Assembly: GCF_029962605.1 (NCBI RefSeq)
Contig: NZ_CP124750.1
Coordinates: forward strand, 1,364,001 to 1,428,000
Direction of reading: 5' to 3'
Source of the DNA: Serratia sarumanii
Lineage (GTDB): Bacteria > Pseudomonadota > Gammaproteobacteria > Enterobacterales > Enterobacteriaceae
Length of the DNA: 64,000 nt
Part shown: positions 25,458-33,793 of the stretch, piece by piece
How positions within the stretch are numbered: position 1 is the first letter of the stretch
Layout of the letters: the number at the start of each line of letters is the position of its first letter
The notes under the pieces: model-generated
Seen by the model: only the letters and a program-made list of their open reading frames with translations
What the model was told of the DNA's origin: nothing
Database searches by the model: none
Made by a program: the position numbers and the translations under genes

Positions 25458-26756
25458 ATGTTGGGGGATCCGATGGCGCTGTCCGCGCTGGTCACGCTGG
25501 TGGTCATCGCGCTATGGGCCAGCGCCCGCTTACCGGAGTATCTGGTCGCGCTGCTGTTCTTCGCGGCGGTGATGGTGTTGCAGCTGGCGCCCGCCGCAGT
25601 GACCTTTTCCGGTTTCGCGTCTTCCGCATTCTGGCTGGTGCTCAGCGGTTTCGTGCTGGGCACCGCCATCCGCAGCACCGGCTTGGCGGATCGCCTGGCC
25701 AACCGACTCTTGCCGCACCTGGCCAGCTCCTGGCCGCGCCTGGTGGGCGGCGTGGTGGCGATAAGCTACGCGCTGGCGTTTGTCATGCCTTCCAACATGG
25801 GGCGCATTACGCTGCTGATGCCGATCGTCATGGCGTTGGCCGATCGCGCCGGTCTGGCGGAGGGCTCGCGCGGCCGCATCGGTTTGGCGCTGGCGGTGGG
25901 GTTCGGCACCTTCCAGCTTTCCGCCAGCATCCTGCCGGCCAATGTGCCCAACCTGGTGATGAGCGGCGCGGCGGAAAGCGCCTACGGCAGCCACTTTGCT
26001 TATCTCTCTTACCTGCTGTTGCACGCCCCGGTGCTCGGGGTTGCCAAAGGCGCGCTGCTGACGCTGTGCATCTGCGGCCTGTTCCGTGCGCGGCCGCAGC
26101 CGGTGGCGGCCGAGGCGGCGCAAACCCCGCTCAGCGCCGCCGAATGGCGGCTGATCGCGCTGTTGGGCGCCACGGTGTTGCTGTGGATGACCGACAGCTG
26201 GCACGGCATCGCTCCCGCCTGGATCGGGTTGGCGGCGGCCTGCTTGTGCCTGTTGCCGCGTATCGGGTTTCTCAACGGCGAGCAGTTCGCCGCCGGGGTT
26301 AACGTGCGCACCTGCATTTACGTGGCGGGGATCCTGGGGCTGACCGCGCTGGTCAGCCACTCGGGGCTTGGCGATCGGCTGGGCGGTGCGCTGCTGGCGA
26401 TGATGCCGGATCTGCACGGCAAACCGTTCACCGCGTTCGGTTCGTTGGTGGGGATCACCGCGTTGCTGAATTTCGTGGTGACAGCCAACGGCGTGCCGGC
26501 GCTGTTTACCCCGCTGGCGCAGGCGCTGTCCGCGGGCAGCGGCTTGCCGCTGCTGACGGTGCTGATGACCCAGGTGATCGGTTATGCCACGCCGCTGCTG
26601 CCGTATCAGGCCTCGCCGATCGTGGTGGCGATGGGGATGGGCAAAGTGCCGGCGCGTGAAGGACTGAAGCTGTGCCTGCTGTTGGCCGCGCTCAGCTTCG
26701 TACTGCTGGTGCCGTTGGATTATCTGTGGTTCAGGCTGCTGGGGTGGATCCCGTAA
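25458..26756 (+). CDS. SLC13/DASS-type anion permease
   Basis: This 432-residue polytopic protein resembles the divalent anion:Na+ symporter and ArsB/NhaD group of the ion transporter superfamily. Hairpin-like motifs are visible: VMPSNMGRITLLMP in the first half and VVTANGVPALFTPLA in the second, at the positions of the SNT substrate loops. GGAGGAAACT precedes the ATG. It probably carries di- or tricarboxylates or a related anion. Its last 26 bp overlap the convergent DapF-like gene, and the MarR-GNAT gene upstream may regulate it. Confidence 0.82.
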   Translation: MLGDPMALSALVTLVVIALWASARLPEYLVALLFFAAVMVLQLAPAAVTFSGFASSAFWLVLSGFVLGTAIRSTGLADRLANRLLPHLASSWPRLVGGVVAISYALAFVMPSNMGRITLLMPIVMALADRAGLAEGSRGRIGLALAVGFGTFQLSASILPANVPNLVMSGAAESAYGSHFAYLSYLLLHAPVLGVAKGALLTLCICGLFRARPQPVAAEAAQTPLSAAEWRLIALLGATVLLWMTDSWHGIAPAWIGLAAACLCLLPRIGFLNGEQFAAGVNVRTCIYVAGILGLTALVSHSGLGDRLGGALLAMMPDLHGKPFTAFGSLVGITALLNFVVTANGVPALFTPLAQALSAGSGLPLLTVLMTQVIGYATPLLPYQASPIVVAMGMGKVPAREGLKLCLLLAALSFVLLVPLDYLWFRLLGWIP

Positions 26757-27606
26757 ACAGCCCCGCGCCGCCGGCAAAACAATCTTCGTCCAGCGTCAGG
26801 GTGGCGATTTTATGCACCGGTCCGCGCATGCTGACCTGAAAATCGCCGCTGAAGGCGATCTGCAGTTCGCCGCCAGGCATCCGCACGCTAACCCGATCGC
26901 CGACTCGTCCCAACTTGCGCATCACGCTGGCGGCGGCGCAGCTGCTGCTGCCGGAGGCGAGGGTAAAACCGGCGCCGCGCTCCCAGATGCCGATGCGCAG
27001 CGTCTGGCGATCGACCACTTCCACCAGTTGTACATTGGTGCGTTTCGGGAACAGCGGATGGCGTTCAATCTGCGGTCCGAGCCGATGCACCTGCGCCAGA
27101 TCCAGTTTCTCCACCGGCACGACGCAGTGCGGGTTGCCCATCGACACCAGCGAAACGCTTAACGTCTCCTCCCTCAGGGGCAGGGGATAGTTCAGCGCCT
27201 CCGGCAGATCGATCAAGGCCGGCAGCGCCGCCGGGCTGAAATTGGCGCGCCCCATCTCCACGGTTATCTGATGCGCGTCTTCCGCCACTTGGCAACGCAC
27301 GTCGCCGCCGGCGGTGTGCACCAGAAACGGCTGATGCCCCACGCGCTCGCTGTCGAACAGATATCGCGCGTAGATACGCAGGCCGTTGCCGCTTTTCTCC
27401 GCTTCGGAGCCGTCCGGGTTGATGATGCGCAGGGTGGGATTGACGGCGTCGCCGCTGTCGATCAGCAGGCCGTCGGAACCGATGCCGTAATGCGGGTGGC
27501 ACAGCAGGCGGATCTGTTCCTGGCTCAGACGATCGGCGACCGAACGGTGGCATACCAGGTAGTCGTTGCCCAGGCCGTGATATTTGTGAAACAGCAGGGG
27601 GGTCAT
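26731..27606 (-). CDS. DapF-fold protein with both catalytic cysteines replaced by serine
   Basis: This 291-residue protein keeps the diaminopimelate epimerase fold motifs: HGLGND-like start (GLGNDY, 11-16), NPDGSEAEKSGNG (63-75), MGNPH (156-160) and ERGAGFTLASGSSSC (209-223). The two-base epimerase mechanism uses Cys in the xCGNG and xACGSG motifs. Here the residues are Ser72 (AGC) and Ser218 (TCC), read directly from the DNA. The carboxylate-binding parts stay intact. It may be a dehydratase, an epimerase on another amino acid, or a binding protein; lysine biosynthesis is unlikely. It is convergent with the SLC13 gene, overlapping by 26 bp. Confidence 0.85.
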   Translation of the reverse strand: MTPLLFHKYHGLGNDYLVCHRSVADRLSQEQIRLLCHPHYGIGSDGLLIDSGDAVNPTLRIINPDGSEAEKSGNGLRIYARYLFDSERVGHQPFLVHTAGGDVRCQVAEDAHQITVEMGRANFSPAALPALIDLPEALNYPLPLREETLSVSLVSMGNPHCVVPVEKLDLAQVHRLGPQIERHPLFPKRTNVQLVEVVDRQTLRIGIWERGAGFTLASGSSSCAAASVMRKLGRVGDRVSVRMPGGELQIAFSGDFQVSMRGPVHKIATLTLDEDCFAGGAGLFTGSTPAA

Positions 27607-27677
27607 GTCGTTGCTCGGCTCAGCAAAAAAAGGTTGCTACAGCTTACAACAGAACGTTGGCGTCAAAACAAACAAAA

Positions 27678-27693
27678 GGCGGCCTGAGCCGCC
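27678..27693 (-). terminator. terminator of the proximal BhsA-like gene
   Basis: GGCGGC-CTGA-GCCGCC forms a 6-bp GC stem. Read on the minus strand it is followed by TTTTGTTTTG. It lies 27 bp beyond the stop at 27720. Confidence 0.75.
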
Positions 27694-27719
27694 CTTTTGC
27701 ACGATTACCTATCTGGCAA

Positions 27720-27977
27720 TTAATTGTAGATGATCGCGGTACCGTGCAGTTTGTTGTCGCCGGTGGTGGCGATGATCTGGAAGGATTTGGCGCCGGCCGC
27801 GTCGGCTTTGGCCGCCAGTTTGTTTTCCAGGCTGCTCAGGTCGGAAGCACCGCTGACGGTAACGACGCCGGTTTTTTGCAGATCGGCCGGTTGAGCGTTG
27901 ACCAGTTCGGCGGCGAAGCTGCCGAAGGAGACGGAGGCCAGTGCGATGGCGGCGATGGTCATTTTCAGGTTTTTCAT
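27720..27977 (-). CDS. DUF1471 (BhsA/McbA/YhcN-like) periplasmic stress protein, copy 1
   Basis: This 85-residue protein has a signal peptide (cleavage after SFA, about residue 22) and the DUF1471 core: GVVTVSGASDLSSLE, LAAKADAAGAKSFQI, and KLHGTAIIY at the end. E. coli BhsA (YcfR) and McbA have the same size and alter envelope permeability and biofilm under stress. It is the second of two adjacent paralogues. Each has its own promoter with a shared operator-like motif, at 28036-28049 for this copy. Confidence 0.9.
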   Translation of the reverse strand: MKNLKMTIAAIALASVSFGSFAAELVNAQPADLQKTGVVTVSGASDLSSLENKLAAKADAAGAKSFQIIATTGDNKLHGTAIIYN

Positions 27978-28035
27978 GGTCTTATTTCCTATCTATGTTC
28001 TTTACGATGTTTGTTTTGTAAGGTCGTTAAATTAA

Positions 28036-28049
28036 TTAACGATCGATAA
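28036..28049. promoter_or_regulatory. shared operator motif, promoter of copy 1
   Basis: TTAACGATCGATAA occurs here and identically at 28489-28502, in each case about 60 bp upstream of a BhsA-like start and followed by a similar TTTAATGTTAG / CTAAATGCTAA stretch. It contains the palindrome CGATCG. A divergent TetR gene makes it the likely regulator. Confidence 0.55.
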
Positions 28050-28169
28050 TTTAATGTTAGATGCCGGTTTGACGGATTGCAAGTATTTTTTTAATGTTCG
28101 TTAATTAATTTTTTTGATGCCCTGGCGTCGGGAGCAGAATTTCTCGCGATCCGCTGGTTTAATGTCTTG

Positions 28170-28427
28170 TTATTGATAGATTTCTGCGGTTCCATGCAGC
28201 TGGTTGTTACCACCGGCGCCGATGATGCGGAAGGATTTGGCACCCGCCTGATCGGCTTTGGCGGCCAGGCTGCTTTCCAGCGAGGTCAGATCGGACGCGC
28301 CGCTGACGGTGATGACGCCCACTTTCTGCTGGTCTGCCGGTTGGTTCTGGACTAAATCGGCGGCGAAGCTGCCGAAGGAAACGCTGGCCAGAGTGAGAGC
28401 TGCTAAGGTTAATTTTAAGTTTTTCAT
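28170..28427 (-). CDS. DUF1471 (BhsA-like) periplasmic stress protein, copy 2
   Basis: This 85-residue tandem paralogue of the protein at 27720-27977 has the same signal peptide ending SFGSFA and a very similar core (GVITVSGASDLTSLE, AAKADQAGAKSFRI, QLHGTAEIY). It is closest in pattern to E. coli BhsA. The 192-bp gap between the two copies contains a second promoter, so they are probably separate units. It is divergent from a TetR regulator across 176 bp, which recalls the E. coli comR-bhsA arrangement. Confidence 0.92.
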   Translation of the reverse strand: MKNLKLTLAALTLASVSFGSFAADLVQNQPADQQKVGVITVSGASDLTSLESSLAAKADQAGAKSFRIIGAGGNNQLHGTAEIYQ

Positions 28428-28488
28428 AATGTTAATTCCTTTCCGATAACGGTGAATAGAGGGTTTTAATCCGCTTCGCTAAATTATC

Positions 28489-28558
28489 TTAACGATCGAT
28501 AACTAAATGCTAATCGGTTCTCGACGAAGGCGCAATATTTTTTTATAATGATCGTTAA
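28489..28558. promoter_or_regulatory. divergent promoter region of copy 2 and the TetR gene
   Basis: TTAACGATCGATAA (28489-28502) repeats the motif at 28036. On the plus strand a TATAAT -10 (28544-28549) has TCGACG 17 bp upstream, and GATCGTTAAT (28549-28558), a partial inverted copy of the motif, overlaps the end of the -10. This suggests that the TetR protein represses both itself and the BhsA-like genes. Confidence 0.55.
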
Positions 28559-28603
28559 TTTATTTGTGCTAACCCTGCCGTGGAGCGGGATAGGAGAGGA
28601 GCG

Positions 28604-29248
28604 ATGAGCATCAATGAAGAGGTTTGCGGCAAGAAAAGCCGCGGCAGACCGAAACAATTTGATCGCGACCGGGCGCTGGAAAGCGCGCTCGATCTGTTCT
28701 GGCGGCACGGTTATGAAGCCACCTCGCTGGCCGATCTGGTGGAAGTGACCGGCGCCAAGGCGCCGACGCTGTATGCGGAATTCGGCAACAAGGAAGGAAT
28801 GTTCCGCGCGGCGGTGGAACGCTATCTGCAAAAATATACCACCTGCACCAACCAACTGTTGGAGCAGGATCTGCCGGTGGCCGAGATCGTCGAGGCCTAT
28901 GTGCGCTCTTCCGTTGAAGTGTTTACCGACCCCGATACGCCGTCAGGCTGCTTTATGGTGTGCGCCTCGGCCGCGCTGTCGTCTGCGTCCGACGACGTCG
29001 CCCAGATGCTGCGCAGGAAACATCATGCGCAGGAAGCGGCGCTGAAGGCCTGCTTCGATCGCAAGGTGCAGCAGGGCGAACTGCTGGCGAAAACCGACAC
29101 CACGCTGCTGGCGAAATACGTGATTTGCACCATTGAAGGCATGTCGGTGCAGGCGCGCGAAGGGGCAAGCCGGAGCGATCTGCTGCGGTTGCTGGAGGCG
29201 TTGATGCTGGTGTGGCCGCGGCTCAGCCAGATTGGCAATAAGGTGTAA
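28604..29248 (+). CDS. TetR-family transcriptional repressor
   Basis: This 214-residue regulator has an N-terminal HTH (GRPKQFDRDRALESALDLFWRHGYEATSLADLVEVTG, then TLYAEFGNKEGMF) of the AcrR/TetR type and a helical C-terminal ligand domain (TetR_C_16-like, with SGCFMVCA). AGGAGAGG lies 3 bp before the ATG at 28604, which is better than a GTG at 28580. By position next to bhsA-like genes it may correspond to ComR, but I infer this from context and not from residues. Confidence 0.88.
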   Translation: MSINEEVCGKKSRGRPKQFDRDRALESALDLFWRHGYEATSLADLVEVTGAKAPTLYAEFGNKEGMFRAAVERYLQKYTTCTNQLLEQDLPVAEIVEAYVRSSVEVFTDPDTPSGCFMVCASAALSSASDDVAQMLRRKHHAQEAALKACFDRKVQQGELLAKTDTTLLAKYVICTIEGMSVQAREGASRSDLLRLLEALMLVWPRLSQIGNKV

Positions 29249-29252
29249 CAAC

Positions 29253-29274
29253 CGGCCCGGCTTTTACCGGGCCG
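29253..29274. terminator. hairpin between convergent TetR and metQ genes
   Basis: CGGCCCGG and CCGGGCCG form a perfect 8-bp stem with a 6-nt loop. It lies 5 bp after one stop and 10 bp from the other. There is no strong T-run on either side. Confidence 0.5.
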
Positions 29275-29283
29275 TGTAACCCA

Positions 29284-30105
29284 TTACTGATTGACCGGGA
29301 TCACCGCGCCCTGGTATTTCTCGCGGATAAAGTCCTGAATCGGTTTGGAGTGCAGCACCTTCACCAGCGCCACGATCTCCGGTTTGTTCACGTCGGCCTG
29401 GTGCACGGTGATGATGTTGGCGTACGGGTTGTTTTCGCCGCTTTCGACCGCGATCGGATCTTTGGTCGGGTTCAGCCCGGCGTCGATGGCGTAGTTGGCG
29501 TTGATCACCACCGCGTCGCCTTCGTCGTTGTTGTACATCTGCGGCAGCAGCGCGCCCTCAACGTTGGCCTGGAATTTCAGGTGTTTCGGGTTTTCCACCA
29601 CGTCGCTGATGCGCGTGTCCACCTTGCTTACCCCCGGCTTCAGCTTGATCACGCCTTCCCGCTCAAAAATAGACAGGATGCGGCCTTCTTCCGCCACCGC
29701 GTCGCGCATGATGATTTTGCCGTTTTCCGGCAGATCTTTCAGGCTCTTGTACTTCTTCGAGTAGATGCCGATAGGCTCAATATGGATCGCGCCGGCGCTG
29801 ACGAAGTCGTAGCTCTTGTCGTCGGCGTGGTCTTTCAGCACCGAGTTCAGGTAAGGCACGTGCTGGAAGTAGTTGGCGTCGATGTCGCGGCTGGCCAAGG
29901 CGGTGTTCGGCAGGATGTAGTCCTGGAAGCGCTTGATCTGCAGATCGATGCCTTCCTTCGCCAGTATCGGCTTGGCCTGTTCGAGGATCTCGGCGTGCGG
30001 CACGTTGGAGGCGCCGACCACCAGCTTGGTCGCCGCGGCGGCGCCAAAAGAGGCGAGGGTGGCGACGGAGGCGAAAGCCAACATCAGTAGGTGCTTTTTC
30101 ATCAT
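29284..30105 (-). CDS. metQ: MetQ/NlpA-family ABC substrate-binding protein
   Basis: This 273-residue protein belongs to the NlpA/MetQ family: LVVGASNVPHAEILE, FQDYILPNTALASRDIDANYFQH, and the late VINANYAIDAGL. The signal peptide ends AAAA near residue 25 and there is no lipobox Cys, unlike E. coli MetQ, so it should be a soluble periplasmic protein. It is the last gene of a metN-metI-metQ operon. It binds methionine or a related sulfur amino acid; which isomer cannot be judged. Confidence 0.88.
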   Translation of the reverse strand: MMKKHLLMLAFASVATLASFGAAAATKLVVGASNVPHAEILEQAKPILAKEGIDLQIKRFQDYILPNTALASRDIDANYFQHVPYLNSVLKDHADDKSYDFVSAGAIHIEPIGIYSKKYKSLKDLPENGKIIMRDAVAEEGRILSIFEREGVIKLKPGVSKVDTRISDVVENPKHLKFQANVEGALLPQMYNNDEGDAVVINANYAIDAGLNPTKDPIAVESGENNPYANIITVHQADVNKPEIVALVKVLHSKPIQDFIREKYQGAVIPVNQ

Positions 30106-30121
30106 CGTTTTCCTTGGTTAA

Positions 30122-30790
30122 TTAACGTTTATCGAGCGTTCTTGTCAGGGTGTCGCCGATGAACTGAATGACGAAAACGATCAGCAGAATCGTCAGCGTC
30201 GCCACCAGCGTCACATCACTGTGGTTGCGTTGGAACCCTTCCAGATAGGCCAGGTTGCCCAGGCCGCCGGCGCCGATCACCCCGGCCATCGCGGTGTAGC
30301 TCACCAGCGCGATCAGGGTGACGGTGATGCCGGAAACCAGCGCCGGCGAGCTCTCCGGCAGCAATACGCGGAAAATCAGGGTGCGGTTTTTGGCGCCCAT
30401 CGAGCGCGCCGCTTCGATCACCCCTTTGTCGACCTCGCGCAGCGCGATCTCCACCAGCCGGGCGTAGAACGGCGCCGCGCCGACGATCAGCGCCGGCAGG
30501 GCCGCATCCGCGCCGAGAATGGTGCCGATCAGCGACTTGGTAAACGGGATCAGCAGCACGATCAGAATGATGAACGGAATGGAGCGGAAGACGTTGACCA
30601 ACACGGAGATCAGCGAGTAGACCGCCCGGTTCTGCCACAGCTGGCCTTTCGAGGTTAAAAACAGCAGCACGCCGAGCACGATGCCCAGCACCAGCGTGGC
30701 CAAACCGGCGATGCCGGTCATGTACAGCGTTTCCCAGGTGGCGTCCCACAGTTGATCCAGACGCAGGTGGGGGAACAGGGACTCAATCAT
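30122..30790 (-). CDS. metI: methionine-type ABC transporter permease
   Basis: This 222-residue permease has five predicted membrane helices and the ATPase-contact EAA loop (EAARSMGAKNRTLIFRVLLPE, near residue 130-150). Length and sequence match MetI. It overlaps the ATPase gene by 8 bp and precedes metQ by 16 bp, so the three genes form one operon. Confidence 0.92.
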   Translation of the reverse strand: MIESLFPHLRLDQLWDATWETLYMTGIAGLATLVLGIVLGVLLFLTSKGQLWQNRAVYSLISVLVNVFRSIPFIILIVLLIPFTKSLIGTILGADAALPALIVGAAPFYARLVEIALREVDKGVIEAARSMGAKNRTLIFRVLLPESSPALVSGITVTLIALVSYTAMAGVIGAGGLGNLAYLEGFQRNHSDVTLVATLTILLIVFVIQFIGDTLTRTLDKR

Positions 30791-31808
30791 GTTGGATAAC
30801 CTCGACGGCGATATCTCTTTCGTGCAGCAGGCTGAGCATGTCGGCGACTTGTTGTTCGTTGCCTTCGGCGTGGATGTACAGTTCGCCGAACGAACCGTTG
30901 AGGGTGTGGCTGATCTTGCCGTGCAGAATGTTGATGGTCAGGGCGTAGCGCCGGATCACTTCAGAGATCACCGCCTGATGGGTTTGCACGCCCACGAAGG
31001 TCAGCTTGAAAATCGCCCCCGGCAGATGGGCGGTGAGCAGCGGGTTGAAGCTCTCTTCGGTATCCGCATACTGCGACACCTGTTTGACGAACTGCCGGGT
31101 GATCGGTTGCTGTGGCCGGGTGAACACGTCGAGCACCGGGCCTTCTTCGACGATGCGGCCGTTTTCCATCACCGCCACGCGGTGGCAGATTTTGCGCACC
31201 ACGTGCATCTCGTGGGTGATCAGCACGATGGTCAATTTCAACTGGCGGTTGATGTCCAGCAGCAGGTCGAGAATGGCGTCGGTGGTCTGCGGGTCGAGCG
31301 CCGAGGTGGCCTCGTCGCACAGCAGCACGCTCGGGTTATTGGCCAGCGCGCGGGCGATGCCGACGCGCTGTTTCTGGCCGCCGCTGAGCTGCGAAGGATA
31401 GGCGTCTTCGCGTCCCAGCAGACCGACCAGCGCGATCAGTTCCGCCACGCGCGGCGCAATCTGCGCCTTGGGCACGCCGGCGATCTGCATGGAAAAAGCG
31501 ATGTTTTGGCTGACGGTGCGCGACCACAGCAGGTTGAAGTGCTGAAACACCATGCTGATTTTCAGGCGCGCCTGGCGCAGATGGCTGCCTTTGGCGCGGG
31601 CGATATCGAAGCCGCCTACGTCAATGCGGCCGCTGGTGGGCGTTTCCAGGCCGTTAAGCAGGCGGATGAGCGTACTTTTGCCGGCGCCGCTGTAGCCGAT
31701 GATGCCGTAAATTTGCCCGGCCTCTACCGCCAGACTGACGTTGTCTACCGCCACGACGCGGCCCTGTGTGCTGTCAAAAGTTTTGCAAACGTTCGAAAGA
31801 ACGATCAT
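30783..31808 (-). CDS. metN: methionine-type ABC transporter ATP-binding protein
   Basis: This 341-residue protein has Walker A GYSGAGKST, signature LSGGQ and Walker B LLCDEATSALDP in the first 240 residues, and a C-terminal ACT-like NIL domain (about 265-341) that gives methionine trans-inhibition in E. coli MetN. Start 31808 (MIVLSNV) is chosen by homology; in-frame codons run upstream to 31949 but add an unrelated Pro/Arg-rich tail. The 264-bp upstream gap has an AT-rich promoter zone around 31960-32030 and a short dyad AGAAT-N4-ATTCT at 31977. I see no MetJ box. Confidence 0.92.
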   Translation of the reverse strand: MIVLSNVCKTFDSTQGRVVAVDNVSLAVEAGQIYGIIGYSGAGKSTLIRLLNGLETPTSGRIDVGGFDIARAKGSHLRQARLKISMVFQHFNLLWSRTVSQNIAFSMQIAGVPKAQIAPRVAELIALVGLLGREDAYPSQLSGGQKQRVGIARALANNPSVLLCDEATSALDPQTTDAILDLLLDINRQLKLTIVLITHEMHVVRKICHRVAVMENGRIVEEGPVLDVFTRPQQPITRQFVKQVSQYADTEESFNPLLTAHLPGAIFKLTFVGVQTHQAVISEVIRRYALTINILHGKISHTLNGSFGELYIHAEGNEQQVADMLSLLHERDIAVEVIQHD

Positions 31809-32045
31809 AGCGAAGCGGATCCTTATCGATACATCACAGCATTCCGTCCAGAGCGCGGTGCGCCGGACAGGGATCGTTCGGCTTTTCGGCGGGCACAACC
31901 CGGCGGGGAGTGGCGGACGGAACCTCTGTTGCGGGTGAATACCGGGCAATCCTACCGAGGGTTTATAGTGACAGGAAGAATGTAAATTCTATTACTTATT
32001 CTGATTTGATATATAAAACGGCGGGTGAAACAGGGGGGGAGAAAA

Positions 32046-32064
32046 CCGGCCGCAGGGCGGCCGG
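32046..32064 (-). terminator. terminator of the GNAT gene
   Basis: CCGGCCGC and GCGGCCGG form an 8-bp stem with a 3-nt loop. On the minus strand it is followed by TTTTC. It lies 9 bp beyond the stop at 32073. Confidence 0.6.
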
Positions 32065-32072
32065 CGGGAGGG

Positions 32073-32516
32073 CTAGCGTTTGTCCAGCTTCATGTGCAGC
32101 AGCGGGAACGGGTTGCCCTGGCCGTCGAGCGGCGAGCGGCCGGTGATGACAAACCCGTAGTGGCGATAGAAACCGCTGGCCTGCGGATTTTGCTCGTTCA
32201 CGTCCAGCTGCAGCTCATCGTGCAGCGTTTCCGCGTGGGTCAGCAGCGCTTTGCCCACCCCTTTGCCGCGCTGATCGGCGTCGATAAACAGCATCTCCAC
32301 CTTGTTGCCGTTCAGGCCGATAAAGCCGCAGGGGTGCCCCGGCCGCTCTTCGGCCACCCAGACGTTAACCGCCGGCAGGTAGTCGTTCAGCACCAGCGGG
32401 AACAGCTGCGCGATGTTGTCTTCGGTTAAAAAATGGTGAGTGGCGCGCACCGAACGCAGCCAGATATCTGCCAATTGCGCGTTGTCTTCCGCCGCGCGTG
32501 CTCTGATGGTAATCAT
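32073..32516 (-). CDS. GNAT acetyltransferase, YjaB-like
   Basis: This 147-residue single-domain GNAT protein has the acetyl-CoA loop QRGKGVGKAL and the family end GFYRHYGFVITGRSP...GNPFPLLHM, which fits the E. coli YjaB group. The opening (RATHHFLTEDNI) is also shared with it. It is cytoplasmic and monocistronic. The acetylated substrate is unknown. Confidence 0.85.
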   Translation of the reverse strand: MITIRARAAEDNAQLADIWLRSVRATHHFLTEDNIAQLFPLVLNDYLPAVNVWVAEERPGHPCGFIGLNGNKVEMLFIDADQRGKGVGKALLTHAETLHDELQLDVNEQNPQASGFYRHYGFVITGRSPLDGQGNPFPLLHMKLDKR

Positions 32517-32757
32517 CGAACTCTCTGCTATCTAAGTTGGAGGAAAAAAACTAGATAGAGGTTTTGTGGGGTTAGTGCCGAATTAACGTGGGTTAACGCC
32601 CTGCAAAGCGCCTCTGCAGTGGATCGAATAGGCCCGCCTTTCTGCCGGCGGTATAATAAATGTAATTCAGTAAGTTAATGCTTTCAACCGCCGCAGGGCG
32701 CAATGGGGCGCCCGCCGCGTGATACACTGGCCGCTGAATGAGCGAGAGGGCAGCAGG

Positions 32758-33630
32758 ATGGAAGCGGTACGCGCAGCGATAGAAAAACAGGTGCTCAGCC
32801 TGACCGGGCTGGCGCTCGGCGGCGTCGATTTTGAGAACCCGCCGGGCGATCCGGGCTTGTTCGGCCCGCAGTCGGTCATCTGGCAGGTACACCGCGATTT
32901 CACCCCGATGCTGTGCGGCGGCGTCAGCGCCTTGCTGCTGCAGATGCTGCACCCGCTGGCGCTGGCCGGGGTGTGGGATCACTCCAACTTCCGCGACGAT
33001 ATGATTGGCCGCCTGCGCCGCACCAGCCAGTTCGTGTCGGTCACCACCTTCGGCCCGACCGCCGAGGCGGAGCGGCTGATCGCCAAAGTCAAAGCCATCC
33101 ATCTGCGGGTGACCGGCGTCGGCAGCGACGGCACGTCTTATGCCGCCAGCGAACCGGCGCTGCTGACCTGGGTGCACGTCGCGGAGAGCAGCCGTTTTCT
33201 GGCCAGCCACCTGCGCTACCGCAACCCCCATCTTTCCCGCGATTTGCAGGATCAATACTACCGCGAAGCGGCGCGCGTGGCCGCCGCGCTGGGGGCGACC
33301 GCAATTCCTCAGTCCTGCGCGGAGGTCGAAGAGTACCTGCAGGCGATGCGGCCGCAGCTGATCTGCGATGAACGCACGCAAGAGGTGGCGCGCATTCTGC
33401 TGAAGGCGCCGGCACCGAGCGCATTGGCGCGCCCGCTTGGCGGGGTGGTGATGCAGGCGGGCATCGATCTGTTGCCCGATTGGGCGCAGCGGCAGTTCGG
33501 TTTTCATCCGGGCGCGCTGCGGCGGAGGCTGGTGCGAACGGGCGCCGCAGGCCTCGGCAAGGTGCTGGGCGCGTCGATGCGCAACGGCTCCTATCAGCGC
33601 GCGGTGCGGCGCATCACTCAGCCGTCATGA
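32758..33630 (+). CDS. MpaB/DUF2236-family oxygenase-like protein
   Basis: This 290-residue protein is of the DUF2236 group (oxygenase MpaB family, with the heme fold seen in latex-clearing protein). Its markers are FGPQSVIWQVHRDFTPMLCGG, LLQMLHPLALAGVWDHSNF, and TWVHVAESSRFL. A histidine in the LHP and WVHV motifs is the likely heme ligand region. ATG 32758 follows GGCAGCAGG. It has no signal peptide and appears monocistronic. No substrate can be proposed from context. Confidence 0.8.
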   Translation: MEAVRAAIEKQVLSLTGLALGGVDFENPPGDPGLFGPQSVIWQVHRDFTPMLCGGVSALLLQMLHPLALAGVWDHSNFRDDMIGRLRRTSQFVSVTTFGPTAEAERLIAKVKAIHLRVTGVGSDGTSYAASEPALLTWVHVAESSRFLASHLRYRNPHLSRDLQDQYYREAARVAAALGATAIPQSCAEVEEYLQAMRPQLICDERTQEVARILLKAPAPSALARPLGGVVMQAGIDLLPDWAQRQFGFHPGALRRRLVRTGAAGLGKVLGASMRNGSYQRAVRRITQPS

Positions 33631-33793
33631 GCCACAGCCGCTATAATTAGTCTTTGTTTATCTTCGTTTACGGCCGCTTTTGAGACTTTTACGGGTGATC
33701 CGGCCAGTAATGCGTTTTACACTTGGGGGCAAAACCACATTCCATTTTTAGCGCGCAGCCGATTCTGCCGCGCCCTGACCCTATTGAGGTGAT

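Noticed and set aside
31809..32072. MetJ box or S-box before metN
   Set aside because: No AGACGTCT-like tandem repeats or riboswitch fold seen; only an AT-rich promoter zone and a 5-bp dyad.
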